A stretch of 64,000 nucleotides of DNA from CAWAQA01 sp963784065 (GTDB lineage Bacteria > Acidobacteriota > Vicinamibacteria > Vicinamibacterales > UBA2999): contig CAWAQA010000003.1 of the NCBI GenBank assembly GCA_963784065.1, positions 1 through 64,000 on the forward strand. Reading direction: 5' to 3'. The notes below the pieces were generated by a model. The model was not told the DNA's origin, did not search any database, and worked only from the letters and a program-made list of their open reading frames with translations. The position numbers were made by a program, and so were the translations under genes. Positions 29,980-39,576 of this stretch are shown here, one piece after another (the first letter of the stretch is position 1; each line of letters begins with the position of its first letter).

Positions 29980-29997
29980 CCAGGAATCAGGCAGCAT

Positions 29998-30548
29998 CGG
30001 GCGCTTGCCTGGTCAGACCCTATCACCAGACCGTGCCAGACCATCGACCAGATTCTTCCCGATCACGCGCAGCCGGCTTCGTTCACGCCACCACAGGCGA
30101 GACGGCGATTGCCCTGTCCCTTCGATGAAGACGCCGCAACTGCCACATTTCAGGATGAAATATCTGATGCAACCTGAAATGCGTCGTCGTCCCCAGAATG
30201 GGTGTTTTGTGCCCGATCTGGGCGGCCTGCAACTTGCTAAATAGGTAGGCCAGCGCGATCGCTGCAACGTTCACGGCCCGCGCGCGCTTGTCATGCAACC
30301 TCTTTCTCGACCCGCCATCGGCGTCCGCCTCTGTCGTGGCGGTGTCGTCGGCGCGAGCCGCTCGGACCGTCTGCTCCGGTCATCACGGTTTGCGCCGACA
30401 GGCGACGGCATGGACACCGCCCGTCCTCCCAACCCTAGTCACTCGCTCGTGCGTGCACGAGGGCCGGCTCCAGCGGGCCCATCGCAGCCCTTGAACCAGG
30501 ACTCAGGAGCAGGGGACGTTTTTACATCCTTCCTAGGAGACAGTCATC
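29998..30548. other. Intergenic, nothing recognised
   Basis: About 550 bp between two divergent groups, so it should hold promoters for the TRIC cluster (minus) and the small-protein cluster (plus). Reading frames here have no convincing protein character. No tRNA or strong hairpin was recognised. A GGAGAC site lies just before the next GTG. Confidence 0.4.
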
Positions 30549-30677
30549 GTGAATCCAACGGCCTTCGGCGACGTTCACAAACGCGCGGAGCGCGAGCAGG
30601 TTCCGCTGCGTGATGCCGCGTATTTGACTACGGTCGAGCGCGTTGCACGCGCTTGCCGCGAGAGAGGGTGGGTGTGA
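30549..30677 (+). pseudogene. Glu/Leu/Phe/Val dehydrogenase C-terminal tail (probable)
   Basis: From GTG 30549 a 42-codon frame reads AFGDVHKRAEREQVPLRDAA, then YLTTVERVARACRERGWV and stop. This closely resembles the last helices of the Glu/Leu/Phe/Val dehydrogenase family (KxxVPLRxAAY..AVxRVAxAxRxRG). It has a plausible ribosome site (AGGAGA) but cannot fold as an enzyme. It is either a remnant of a deleted gene or a small protein derived from one. It ends 1 bp before the next ATG. Confidence 0.5.
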
Positions 30678-30678
30678 C

Positions 30679-31062
30679 ATGAACCCGTACACGATTCTCA
30701 GCTCCGGTCCAGGCACCCACGAAGCCGCCGCGCTCAGCGCACGGCTGTCTGCGTGGCACGACGCCATGGTGGCGCACGAGCGGCGACTTCGTTCGGGCGT
30801 TACGAGCGATGGCTGTGACGACGAATGCCCACATGCTGAAGCCCGGGCACTCTGGCCTGACGCCGTGGCCACGTTCGGCGCACGCGCGCAGGAGCTGACA
30901 TTCCTGCGCTCACGTGCGCAGGACATGCGCCGGTCGGTGAGCACGGCGGGATCAGCTCACGCGCGTTCTGAGGCTGCACAGCACGGACACCGCCGACCGC
31001 TGGAATCGCGTGCCGACACGGTGTCGTCCGCAGTATCTGCGAGCGTCGCCACGGAGCTGTAG
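30679..31062 (+). CDS. Small hypothetical protein
   Basis: A 127-residue frame from ATG 30679 (GAGAGGGTGGG ribosome site). It reads MNPYTILSSGPGTHEAAALS, then RLSAWHDAMVAHERRLR, a cluster CDDECPHAEARALWPDAV, and a helical RAQELTFLRSRAQDMRRSV before a low-complexity end. The Cys-Asp-Asp-Glu-Cys-Pro-His group might bind metal. Coding is moderately likely given its place between other small genes on the same strand. No family is recognised. Confidence 0.5.
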   Translation: MNPYTILSSGPGTHEAAALSARLSAWHDAMVAHERRLRSGVTSDGCDDECPHAEARALWPDAVATFGARAQELTFLRSRAQDMRRSVSTAGSAHARSEAAQHGHRRPLESRADTVSSAVSASVATEL

Positions 31063-31302
31063 GCCGTGACCATCCGACAAGCGCTCGGTGGCGACGCGCA
31101 GCGATTGCATGGACTGCTCGAGGAGCTTCTCGACAGAGAGGATGTCGTCGTTCTGCTATTTGATGGGGTCGGGCCGTCAACGACATCAGTGGGTTTGGCT
31201 TGTCACCATCCCAGCACGAACTCATGGCACTTGAGATCGAGCGGATGGTGCGCGCGGCTGGAGCAACGCGAGCACCAAGATGCAGGGGAAGGAGAAACCG
31301 AC

Positions 31303-31539
31303 ATGACAAGGGCAGCAATCCGGGCAGCAACCCTCGCGTTCGTGAGCGTCTATGTGGTACTGGCCGCCAGCCTGACGGCCGTGTGGTCGACGGAAGAAGT
31401 ACGAGTGGCGGGCCTGATGATTCTACCCAGCGCGATCGTGGCCTCGCTCCTCGTCCTGTACTTCGATTGGCGAGGACGCTTGATGCGCCGCGTCCGCGCT
31501 GAACACGATGCACACGAGGACTTGGACAAGGCAGCATGA
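31303..31539 (+). CDS. Small two-TM membrane protein
   Basis: A 78-residue protein with a strong GGAAGGAGAA site upstream of its ATG. Two hydrophobic segments (AFVSVYVVLAASLTAVW and AGLMILPSAIVASLLVLYF) are followed by a basic WRGRLMRRVRAEHDAHEDL tail, which should face the cytoplasm. No family is recognised. It lies in a run of small genes upstream of the sigma-54 activator. Confidence 0.6.
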   Translation: MTRAAIRAATLAFVSVYVVLAASLTAVWSTEEVRVAGLMILPSAIVASLLVLYFDWRGRLMRRVRAEHDAHEDLDKAA

Positions 31540-31551
31540 AGGAGATGAGTC

Positions 31552-31788
31552 GTGCTTCGCACCAATTTCACGGCTGAGGCGATCGATGACGTGTCGGCCG
31601 GAACGTTCCCGGCCAGCGACCCTCCGGCGTGGACGCCGGGAATGGCCCGTCCCGCGCCAGCGATCAACAGGCGGGCCGCTGACAGGGCACCGCAGCGGAC
31701 GAACGAACGACGTTCGAGCGTCAGACGTGATCGGGTATCGCGTCCAACGCCTTCGGGCGTATGTCTGCACAAGGGCTCGTGTCCCTGA
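31552..31788 (+). CDS. Small protein with an FPASDPPAWTP motif
   Basis: From GTG 31552 a short frame reads NFTAEAIDDVSAGTFPASDPP then AWTPGMARP. The (E/D)xSxxxFPASDPPxWTP motif is recurrent in short, uncharacterised bacterial proteins. Only the first ~35 residues look protein-like; the rest is Arg-rich and overlaps the upstream extension of the next ORF, so the true end may be earlier or a shift may be present. Function is unknown. Confidence 0.5.
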   Translation: MLRTNFTAEAIDDVSAGTFPASDPPAWTPGMARPAPAINRRAADRAPQRTNERRSSVRRDRVSRPTPSGVCLHKGSCP

Positions 31789-31949
31789 TCGGAGCCGCGA
31801 GTCTCGCATTGCTGCTGCCGCCTGCGATCCTTGCCGTCGGCACACCCGTGGCGCTCGGTGTCCGTGGCGTGGTCGCAGTCGCCGAATGGTGCGTGCGATC
31901 AGCCGCTGACGTCCTGGGACTCGGACTCGACACGCCTCAACGCCATACA

Positions 31950-33650
31950 ATGGCAGGCACGGTGAAGTCCCAATCACGTCGCCATGACACGCCGAGTCGC
32001 CACAATCTGCACCTCGCTGAACTGCTCGATTTCCGGCCTGATCAGGGCATCATTCGGCTGCACGAGCAACGAGTCGTCATCCTTAGCGCGGCCGCGATGG
32101 GCCTCATGCGCAAAGAGCTCGTCGACACGCTCGGGCTGGAGACAGCGCGGCGCGTCTTGCTTCGGTTCGGCTTCGCAGACGGATACCACGACGCCGTCAA
32201 TCTGCGGGCACGCTCGAATTGGCGTAGCCCGGTGGACGGCCTCCGTGCAGGCGCGATGCTCCATACCTTGGAAGGCATCGTTCGCGCCGACGTTCGGCGC
32301 GTCGAGTACGACGACGAGACCGGGCGATTCGAGGAGGAGGTGCGCTGGCATGACTCGTACGAGGCGGAGCAGCATGTCCACCACTATGGCAAGAGCTCGG
32401 CCGCGGTGTGCTGGTCGCTGGTGGGGTACTCCAGCGGGTTCGTCAGCGCGTGTCTCGAAAAGGAAATCTACTTTCGCGAGATCAGCTGCGCGGGACAAGG
32501 AGAGCGACACTGCTCCGCGATCGGGCGGGATGTGCATAGCTGGGGAGCGGAGAGCGAATCCATCCGCGCCGACTTTCAGGCGGCTTCTCTCGGCCACGAG
32601 GTCGAGCGCCTGCGCGATGCCGTCGGCAGGCGGCTCAAGGAACTGGATCGCCGGGAGCGGCTGCTCGAGCGCCGTGAACGCGAGCTCAACCTGCTTCGGG
32701 AGCGCGTGAACCGTCACGCAACGGCGAAACACTTTGTCGCCGGTAGCGAAGCCATGCAGCATGTGTTGGAGTTGGCCGCTCGGGTGGCGCCGCTCGATAC
32801 GACGGTGCTGGTCTATGGCGAGAGCGGCACCGGTAAGGAGTTCGTCGTCAGACTGATCCACGATCAGAGCCCACGTGCCGCGGCCCCTTTCGTCAGCATC
32901 AATTGTGCAGCCCTCACCGAGACGCTGCTGGAATCCGAGCTGTTCGGGCACGTGCGAGGCGCGTTCACCGGTGCGGTGCGCGACAAGGCAGGCCTCTTCG
33001 AGGTCGCTGGCGCCGGAACACTCTTCCTGGACGAAATCGGCGAGGTCGCGCCCACCGTCCAGGCGAAGCTGCTCAGGGCTTTGCAGGAGCGGGAGATTCG
33101 CCGCGTCGGCGGTGAGCGCAACATCAAGATCAATGCCCGAGTCGTGGCGGCGACCAACCGGGAACTGCGTGCGGCCGTCGATGCGGGAACGTTTCGGGAA
33201 GATCTGTATTTCCGGATCGGCGCCTTCATCATTGAGGTGCCACCGTTGCGCGAGCGGCGGGAGGACATTCCACCCCTCGTTCACAGCTTTATGGTCCGCG
33301 CGGCCTCGCGGATGAAGAAGGACGTCCGGGCAGTCTCTGCTGATGCGATGTCCGCGTTGATGAACTATCGCTGGCCAGGTAATGTGCGTGAACTGGAGCA
33401 TGCGATCGAACGGGCGGTCATCTTGGCCAACGCCGCCAGCATTCGCCTCCGTGATCTGCCGCCCGAGGTCACGCAGAAGTCGCGCCGGCGGCCCGGCGAT
33501 GACACCCTCAACCTGCAGGAACAGGAGCGTGCCTCAATCGAGCGCGCGCTGGAACGATTTGGTGGACATCGACGCCAAACGGCAGACGCGCTCAACATCA
33601 GCACCGTTACGCTCTGGCGGAAGATGAAGCAGTTCGGCCTCTCATCCTGA
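31950..33650 (+). CDS. XylR/V4R-type sigma-54-dependent transcriptional activator
   Basis: Intact enhancer-binding protein. Domains from ATG 31950: XylR_N sensor (ELLDFRPDQGIIRLHEQRVV, residues ~25-125); V4R (HYGKSSAAVCWSLVGYSSGFVSACL ... CAGQGERHC, ~135-200); coiled-coil linker; and AAA+ domain with Walker A GESGTGKE near residue 290, GAFTGA loop near 337 and Walker B LFLDEIGE. A Fis-type HTH closes it (ERFGGHRRQTADALNISTVTLWRKM). GAFTGA means it contacts sigma-54 RNA polymerase. The frame is open upstream to ATG 31761, which would add a hydrophobic 63-residue extension. Neighbours suggest control of stress or ion-transport genes. Confidence 0.93.
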   Translation: MAGTVKSQSRRHDTPSRHNLHLAELLDFRPDQGIIRLHEQRVVILSAAAMGLMRKELVDTLGLETARRVLLRFGFADGYHDAVNLRARSNWRSPVDGLRAGAMLHTLEGIVRADVRRVEYDDETGRFEEEVRWHDSYEAEQHVHHYGKSSAAVCWSLVGYSSGFVSACLEKEIYFREISCAGQGERHCSAIGRDVHSWGAESESIRADFQAASLGHEVERLRDAVGRRLKELDRRERLLERRERELNLLRERVNRHATAKHFVAGSEAMQHVLELAARVAPLDTTVLVYGESGTGKEFVVRLIHDQSPRAAAPFVSINCAALTETLLESELFGHVRGAFTGAVRDKAGLFEVAGAGTLFLDEIGEVAPTVQAKLLRALQEREIRRVGGERNIKINARVVAATNRELRAAVDAGTFREDLYFRIGAFIIEVPPLRERREDIPPLVHSFMVRAASRMKKDVRAVSADAMSALMNYRWPGNVRELEHAIERAVILANAASIRLRDLPPEVTQKSRRRPGDDTLNLQEQERASIERALERFGGHRRQTADALNISTVTLWRKMKQFGLSS

Positions 33651-33668
33651 TACCACCCGCAAGTCCGA

Positions 33669-33688
33669 CCGCGGGCGCGCGCCCGCGG
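33669..33688. terminator. Perfect 20-bp GC palindrome after the sigma-54 activator gene
   Basis: CCGCGGGCGCGCGCCCGCGG is a perfect palindrome starting 18 bp after the activator stop codon. It could form a stable hairpin in RNA but has no T tract. A transcription end is the simplest reading. Confidence 0.5.
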
Positions 33689-33936
33689 GCAGGATTTCGC
33701 ACGCCATCCGGCGACGGGAGACTGTCAGCGCCCGCCGTTTCGCAGTGAAAGCACATATTTCCAATTGAATCGGCACGCTCGTGAAAGAACGGGCGAATGG
33801 CGCCATTTCCCGCTCGCCGCTCTGGCGCAGGCGTTGCCTCAGAAAGGGTGACACATCGCGGTGATTCTGCATGCGCACTCATCCTCACGCAGAGCTCCGT
33901 CGGCGCATCGCGTAGTTGGTCAGAGGGACGAACGAC

Positions 33937-34167
33937 ATGGCAATGGCGAACCTGCGTGACGACATCAGGAAACGAAGCGGCGTGATTCGCACGCTCTTGG
34001 AACAAGTACAAGCCGAATACGCGGAGATGCCTGGCTTGAGCCTCACTCTGCCGCAAGCGCAGCGACTGTGGGCTGCTGATCAGGCGACCTGCGAAGAGGT
34101 CTTCAGCCACTTGATCTCTGGGGGCGTGCTGAGGAGAACCACCACAGGTCGGTTCGTTCGAGCGTGA
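33937..34167 (+). CDS. Small winged-helix-like protein
   Basis: A 76-residue protein with a good ribosome site (GAGGGACGAACGAC). It reads MAMANLRDDIRKRSGVIRTL, then EYAEMPGLSLTLPQAQRLW, TCEEVFSHLISGGVLRRTTTGRFVRA. The helix-turn-helix plus wing pattern (LTLPQAQRLW ... VFSHLISGGVLRRTTTGRF) is typical of small regulatory proteins found widely in environmental bacteria near stress genes. It is intact. Function is inferred from the fold only. Confidence 0.7.
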   Translation: MAMANLRDDIRKRSGVIRTLLEQVQAEYAEMPGLSLTLPQAQRLWAADQATCEEVFSHLISGGVLRRTTTGRFVRA

Positions 34168-34253
34168 AAGAAGGCAGCCGTCGTGCTTGCGTCAGCTAGA
34201 CGCGGCGCTTCACACCTTCCGGCGTTCAGCGCATTCTTCGCCCAATCTGAGGT

Positions 34254-37003
34254 GTGCGAAGAAGTCCCACTCCGAACAAGGACGTCCACGATAGCATCAC
34301 CTCGGTGGTCGGCTTCATCATCTCGCCGTTCGTGGTCGCAATCCTCGCGGCATGGTTCGTCAGCCGATTCCCGCGTCGAGCGGGGATGCTCGCGGCATGG
34401 CCGGCCCTGCTGGCCGTACTTCTTGGCAATGAAATGCGGAGAGCGGTTTCCGGAGGAGGGCGCCTGGTCGAACTGGCGTGGGCGCCGTCGCTCGGATTGT
34501 CGCTGTCGTTCAACCTCGATGGTCTGGGGCTGTTGTTTGCGATCCTGATTACCGGCATCGGCGCGCTCATCGTCCTGTACGCCAGCCGGTACCTCGAAGG
34601 TCACGCCCACGCCAGCCGCTTCTACGCCTCACTGTTCGGGTTCATGGGAGCGATGCTCGGCGTCGTTCTCAGCGACAACATTCTTACGCTGTTCGTGTTC
34701 TGGGAGCTCACCGGGTTTACGTCGTACCTGCTCATTGGCTTTGAACACGAGCGGGCTGCCGCACGAGCAGCCGCCCTGCAGGCGTTGATCGTCACGGGCG
34801 CAGGGGGCCTGGCGCTGCTGGCGGCGGGTGTACTGCTCGTCGATGTCTCGGGCACGACGAACCTCTCCGCGATGGCGGCACAGAGGGCCTCCATCGTTGC
34901 CAGCCCGTTCTATGGCGCCATCGCGGGCTTGGTTCTTCTCGCGGCATTCACGAAATCAGCCCAGGTCCCATTCCACTTCTGGCTGCCGAACGCGATGGAG
35001 GCGCCCACACCCGTGAGCGCATACCTCCACTCCGCCACGATGGTGAAGGCCGGCGTATATCTCATTGCGAGGATGACCCCCATCGTCGGTTCGACGCCCC
35101 TGTGGACGACCATGGTGACGGTCGCGGGCGCCACAACCATGGTCGTCGGGGCCTATCGCGCGGTGCAGGAAACCGACCTCAAGCGCATCCTCGCGTACTC
35201 GACGCTGAGCGCGCTCGGCGTACTCACGATGCTGCTGGGGGTGGGCACGCGCGAGGCCATCGTCGCGGCGCTGGTGTATCTCGTTGCGCATGCCGCCTAC
35301 AAGGGCGCGTTGTTCCTGGTCGCTGGCGCCATCGACCACGAGGCGGGTACGCGCGACATTTCTGTGCTCTCGGGTTTGCGCCGAACGATGCCCATGACGG
35401 CGCTCGCCGGCGGCGGGGCTGCGATCTCCATGGCCGGCGTGCCGCTGACACTCGGATTCGTCGGCAAGGATGGAGCCTACGAGGCGTTGCTCCACGCGAG
35501 CGACTGGTTCCCCTCGCTGCTGGCTCTGATCGTGCTCGCAAGCATCCTTCTCGGGCTGGCGGGATTGCTCGCGGGTGTGTTGCCGTTTCGCGGGGTGGCG
35601 CCGACGAAGGAGGTGCACGACCCTGCGTGGCCACTGTGGCTCCCGCCACTTCTCCTTGCCACGACCGGTCTCTTTGTCGGGATCGCGCCGTCAATCCTCA
35701 ACGGGCCGCTCTCGGCCGCGGCAACCGCAATCGACCGGCGTGCCAGTTGATGTCTCGCTGAGCGCATGGCACGGGGTCACGCCGGCACTTCTGCTCAGCG
35801 TGCTCACGCTGGCCGCTGTCGGATTTGCGCGTACGCTGGTCGCATGACAGCCATCCGGACGCGGACGTGGAGGCCGCGCTACGGAACCGAGGATGTGTAC
35901 GACGGCGCGCATCTCGGTGCTGGATGCGGTCGAGCCGCGCGATCGCTCCCGCACTGCACAGTGCGTCACTGCGGACTTACGTCATGGTCATCGTGGCCAC
36001 GGCGGCCCTGGTCGGAAGTACCGCGCTGTTGACGGCTCCTGGCTTCGGCTCGGCAGCGCCGCGCACCAGCATCACCGCCCACGACGTCCTCATCGTCTTC
36101 ATCATCATCGCCGGTGCGATTGTCGCGACCGTTGCGCGATCGACGATGGCGGCGGTCCTCTCACTCGGTGTGGTCGGCTACGGCGTCGCCATGACGTTCC
36201 TCGGCTTCGGCGCTCCCGATCTCGCGATGACGCAGTTCTCGGTGGAAACCCTCACGGTGCTTATTTATGTGCTCGTGTTCAGGCATTTCCGCACGCTCGG
36301 TGAGCTCTCACCGCCGCTCGTTCGCGCCCGCGACGGGCTGATTGCCATCGGGATCGGCATCTTCATTGGTGGACTGCTGCTGTCGGTGGCGACCACAGAG
36401 ACAGGGCCGCGACTGAGGGAATACTTTGCCGAGTTCGGACCAACGTTGGGACACGGGCGCAACATCGTGAACGTCATCTTGGTCGACTTCCGGGCGTTCG
36501 ACACACTCGGCGAGATCACGGTTCTTGCAACCGCTGCGATTGGCGTTCGTGGGCTGCTGCGATTGGCCGCCGACGGTCGCGTCGACCATGAACCTGTACC
36601 GCCCGTGAACTCGCCAATCTTCCGTACGGCTGCGCGGCTTCTGATGCCGTTGCTCCTCTTGTTCTCCGTGTTCCTGCTGTTCCGCGGGCACAACCAGCCC
36701 GGTGGCGGCTTCGTCGGTGGCCTGATTGCGGCCGCGGCGTTCGCACTCTATGCGATCGCCTTCGGCGTGCAGCGTGCGCGGCAGGCACTCCTGGTGAGGC
36801 CGATGACCCTACTCGGTGCTGGTCTGCTGATCGCGTTGGTCAGCGGACTGCCATCCGTCCTCCGTGGCCAGCCATTCTTGACGGCGTTGTGGACGTCTGG
36901 CCCGGTCACGGTCGGTACGCCCGCCTTATTCGACGTCGGCGTGTTCCTCGTCGTCGCGGGTGTGGTCCTGATGATGATCTTCAGCCTCGCAGAGGAGTCC
37001 TAG
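34254..37003 (+). pseudogene. mrpA: MrpA (with fused MrpB) Na+/H+ antiporter subunit, frameshifted
   Basis: Largest subunit of the multisubunit Mrp cation/proton antiporter, homologous to NuoL. The first half has the Complex-I-like core: FFWELTGF-type FVFWELTGFTSYLLIGFEHE, FTKSAQVPFHFWLPNAMEAPTPVSAYLHSATMV and the helix-break Lys. After nt ~35735 the reading shifts, with at least two more breaks to nt ~35945. It then resumes as SLRTYVMVIVATAALVG, FGAPDLAMTQFSVETLTV, FDTLGEITVL and the MrpB-like FRGHNQPGGGFVGGLI up to 37003. The junction with mrpC is immediate. The fused A-B layout is known in group-2 Mrp operons. Confidence 0.87.
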
Positions 37004-37348
37004 ATGGAACTCCTCCTCGCGCTCGCGTCTGGGGTTCTGTACTCCGCCGGGATATACCTGATGCTGCGTCGCCGCCTCGCGCAACTGATCATCGGAACCG
37101 GTTTGCTATCCAACGGGACGAATCTGCTGATCTTCACAGCCGGCGGCCTTACCCGTGCGCGGCCGCCGGTAGTTCCCGACGGCGCACAATCGCTCGTAGA
37201 GCCGTTCGCAGATCCCGTTCCACAGGCGCTCGTCTTGACGGCGATCGTGATCGGATTCGGTCTCCTGGCCTTCTCGTTGGTGCTGGCGCATCGAGTACAC
37301 GCGACGGTAGGCACCGACGATGTCGACGACGTCGGGCGGGAGCGATGA
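37004..37348 (+). CDS. mrpC: Mrp antiporter subunit C
   Basis: A 114-residue NuoK-like protein starting directly after the mrpA/B stop. Three TM helices: ALASGVLYSAGIYLML, LIIGTGLLSNGTNLLIFTAG and QALVLTAIVIGFGLLAFSLVL. The SNGTNLLIF and DPVPQALVLTAIVI motifs are diagnostic for MrpC. Its stop overlaps the mrpD start (ATGA). Confidence 0.93.
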   Translation: MELLLALASGVLYSAGIYLMLRRRLAQLIIGTGLLSNGTNLLIFTAGGLTRARPPVVPDGAQSLVEPFADPVPQALVLTAIVIGFGLLAFSLVLAHRVHATVGTDDVDDVGRER

Positions 37349-38826
37349 GAATGCTGGTGCTCCCGATCCTGGTGCCGTTCAGCACCGCTGCGGTGTTGAT
37401 GCTCGGGCCGAAGCGGCCCGTTCCGCAGCGGTGGATCTCGCTGACGGGGTCGGTCCTTCTGCTCGCCAGTGCCCTCCTGGTGTTCCTTCGGGTAAATACG
37501 GCCGGCGTTCAGGTGCTGCAGATCAGTGGCTGGTCAGCCCCGTTCGGCATCACCCTGGTGGCCGACCTGCTCGCTGCGATGCTGGTCGTCGCGGTTGGTG
37601 TGGTTGGCACGGCGATATCGGTCGTCGCCTTTTCAGGCGCCGATCCACGACGTGAAGCATTCGGCTACCACCCGCTGGTCCAGATCCTGCTCATGGGAGT
37701 CGCCGGTGCGTTCCTGACGGGTGATTTCTTCAACCTCTATGTCTGGTTCGAGGTAATGCTCGTGGCGTCCTTCGTGTTGATGGCGCTCAACCGTACCCGC
37801 GCGCAAATGGAGGCGGCATTCAAGTACGTCACCATCAATCTGATCGCGTCGTCCATTTTTCTCACCGCCCTCGGGCTGTTGTACGGCGCTACTGGGACGC
37901 TCAACATGGCCGAGCTCGCGCGCGTGTGGCCGGCCATCAGCACACCCGGCGTCGACACCGTGCTCGCCGTGCTGTTCCTGATCGCGTTCAGCATCAAGGC
38001 GGGATTGTTCCCGCTATTCTTCTGGTTGCCGGCCTCGTATCACACTCCCCCGGCTGCAATCGGCGCAGCGTTTGCCGGATTGCTCACCAAGGTGGGCGTC
38101 TACGCGTTGATCCGCGTCTTTACGCTGCTATTCCACAGTGCGCCGCCGGCACTCTTCACTTTCCTCCTGGCGATGTCGGCAGCGACGATGGTGATCGGGC
38201 TCGTGGCCGCGTTGAGCGAACGCGATTTCCGCCGGGTCCTCTCGTTCAATCTCGTGGGCCACATCGGCTATGCCACTGCAAGTCTTAGTCTCCTGACGCC
38301 AGCGGCGCTGGCGGGGGCCATCTTCTACATCCTCCACCACATCGTCGTCATCACGAACCTCTATCTGGTGAGTGGCGTGCTGTTGCGATTGCGCCGGACG
38401 ACGGATATGGCGGGCCTCGGGGGCCTGTACCGTGATCAACCAGTGTTCTCCGCGCTGGCGATGATCCCGATCTTTTCGCTGGCCGGGGTGCCGCCGTTGT
38501 CAGGCTTTCTCGGCAAGCTCGCGATCGTCGAGGGCACGTTCGCCGCCGGCGCGTATTGGATCGGCGGGCTCGTGCTCGTGGTGGGGTTGCTGACGCTACT
38601 GTCGATGGGACGCACATGGGCAGAGAGCTTCTGGAGGCCTGCCGCGGAGGCACAGGACCTGGCGGCGCCAAGCACGCCGTTTCTGGTGGCGATTGCAGCC
38701 CTCAGCCTGTTGACGGTGGCGATGACCATTGGCGCCGAGCCGCTGTTCGAGCTCACGTCGCGCGGGGCACAGCAGTTGTTGCAGCGTGACGAGTATGTGC
38801 GCGCTGTGCTGGGAGAGCGCCGCTGA
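37345..38826 (+). CDS. mrpD: Mrp antiporter subunit D
   Basis: A 493-residue NuoN/NuoM-like antiporter subunit. The ATG at 37345 overlaps the mrpC stop. About 14 TM helices; diagnostic segments are FFNLYVWFEVMLVASFVLMAL (Glu of TM5), FSIKAGLFPLFFWLPASYHTPP (Lys of TM7) and LTKVGVYALIRVFTL with its conserved Lys. SGFLGKLAIVEG holds the TM12 Lys. All key charged residues of the proton channel are present. It overlaps mrpE by one base. Confidence 0.94.
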   Translation: MRMLVLPILVPFSTAAVLMLGPKRPVPQRWISLTGSVLLLASALLVFLRVNTAGVQVLQISGWSAPFGITLVADLLAAMLVVAVGVVGTAISVVAFSGADPRREAFGYHPLVQILLMGVAGAFLTGDFFNLYVWFEVMLVASFVLMALNRTRAQMEAAFKYVTINLIASSIFLTALGLLYGATGTLNMAELARVWPAISTPGVDTVLAVLFLIAFSIKAGLFPLFFWLPASYHTPPAAIGAAFAGLLTKVGVYALIRVFTLLFHSAPPALFTFLLAMSAATMVIGLVAALSERDFRRVLSFNLVGHIGYATASLSLLTPAALAGAIFYILHHIVVITNLYLVSGVLLRLRRTTDMAGLGGLYRDQPVFSALAMIPIFSLAGVPPLSGFLGKLAIVEGTFAAGAYWIGGLVLVVGLLTLLSMGRTWAESFWRPAAEAQDLAAPSTPFLVAIAALSLLTVAMTIGAEPLFELTSRGAQQLLQRDEYVRAVLGERR

Positions 38827-39293
38827 TGTTGCTTGGCAGCATGCTCCTCGCGCTCGCCTGGGCCGCGCTGCAAGGGGAGATTTCGCTCGTGAACCTGCTG
38901 GTGGGCTACATCGTCGGCTACGCCATCCTCGCGGGCCTGGCCAGGGGTGGTGTGATGCCGTCGACGCTGGTCTCGCGAACAGTGCACGCGTTGAGCTTGT
39001 CGGCCTTCTTCGCGTGGGAATTGCTGCTCGCGAACTTTCGCGTCGCCGCCGACGTGCTGCGAGGCAATCGAATCGAGCCCGCCGTCGTCGCGATTCCGCT
39101 GGATGTCACGAATGACGGAGAGATCCTGCTGCTCTCGATGCTCATCAACATCACGCCAGGCAGCGTGACCATCGATTTGTCGGACGACCGCCGGACGCTC
39201 TATGTGCACGTCATGCACATGAAGACCGCTGAGGAGACGCGACGCGAGATCAAGGACGGCTTTGAACGCCGCGTCAGATTGTTGTTCGAATAG
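38826..39293 (+). CDS. mrpE: Mrp antiporter subunit E
   Basis: A 155-residue membrane-associated subunit. N-terminal TM helices (LLALAWAALQGEISLVNLL, VGYIVGYAILAGL) are followed by a cytosolic ferredoxin-like region. ANFRVAADVLRGNRIEPAVVAIPLD, LLSMLINITPGSVTIDLSDD and LYVHVMHMK are the conserved MrpE blocks. The ATG shares one base with the mrpD stop. Confidence 0.93.
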   Translation: MLLGSMLLALAWAALQGEISLVNLLVGYIVGYAILAGLARGGVMPSTLVSRTVHALSLSAFFAWELLLANFRVAADVLRGNRIEPAVVAIPLDVTNDGEILLLSMLINITPGSVTIDLSDDRRTLYVHVMHMKTAEETRREIKDGFERRVRLLFE

Positions 39294-39300
39294 ACCAAGG

Positions 39301-39576
39301 ATGACGTCCATGCTCGAGACCGTTTCACAGATGACGCTCGTGACACTCGGCGTCGCGCTGCTCATCGCCTTCATTCGCCTCGTGAAAGGGCCAACGTTGC
39401 CCGACCGAATCGTGGCGATGGATCTGTTTGGAATGCTGGTCGTGGGGCTCATCGTCGTACTCGCCGGCTGGAGCGGCGTGCGCGCGACGCTCGACGCGGC
39501 GATCGTGATCGCGCTCATCGGCTTTCTGGGCACGGTTGCGTACGCGACCTATGTCGAACGAGGGGACCCACAATGA
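39301..39576 (+). CDS. mrpF: Mrp antiporter subunit F
   Basis: A 91-residue protein with three TM helices. FIRLVKGPTLPDRIVAMDLFG is the MrpF signature (GPTxPDRxxAxD), followed by IVVLAGWSGVRATLDAAIVIALIGFLGTVAYATY. The ATG lies 7 bp after the mrpE stop. It overlaps mrpG by four bases. Confidence 0.93.
   Translation: MTSMLETVSQMTLVTLGVALLIAFIRLVKGPTLPDRIVAMDLFGMLVVGLIVVLAGWSGVRATLDAAIVIALIGFLGTVAYATYVERGDPQ

Noticed and set aside
30549..30677. Considered as a complete small enzyme or regulator
   Set aside because: Sequence matches only the last helices of Glu/Leu/Phe/Val dehydrogenases and is too short to fold as one; kept as a probable remnant.
31974..33401. 475-codon open frame antisense to the sigma-54 activator
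   Set aside because: Mirrors the activator codons; no motifs; the activator is unmistakable on the plus strand.
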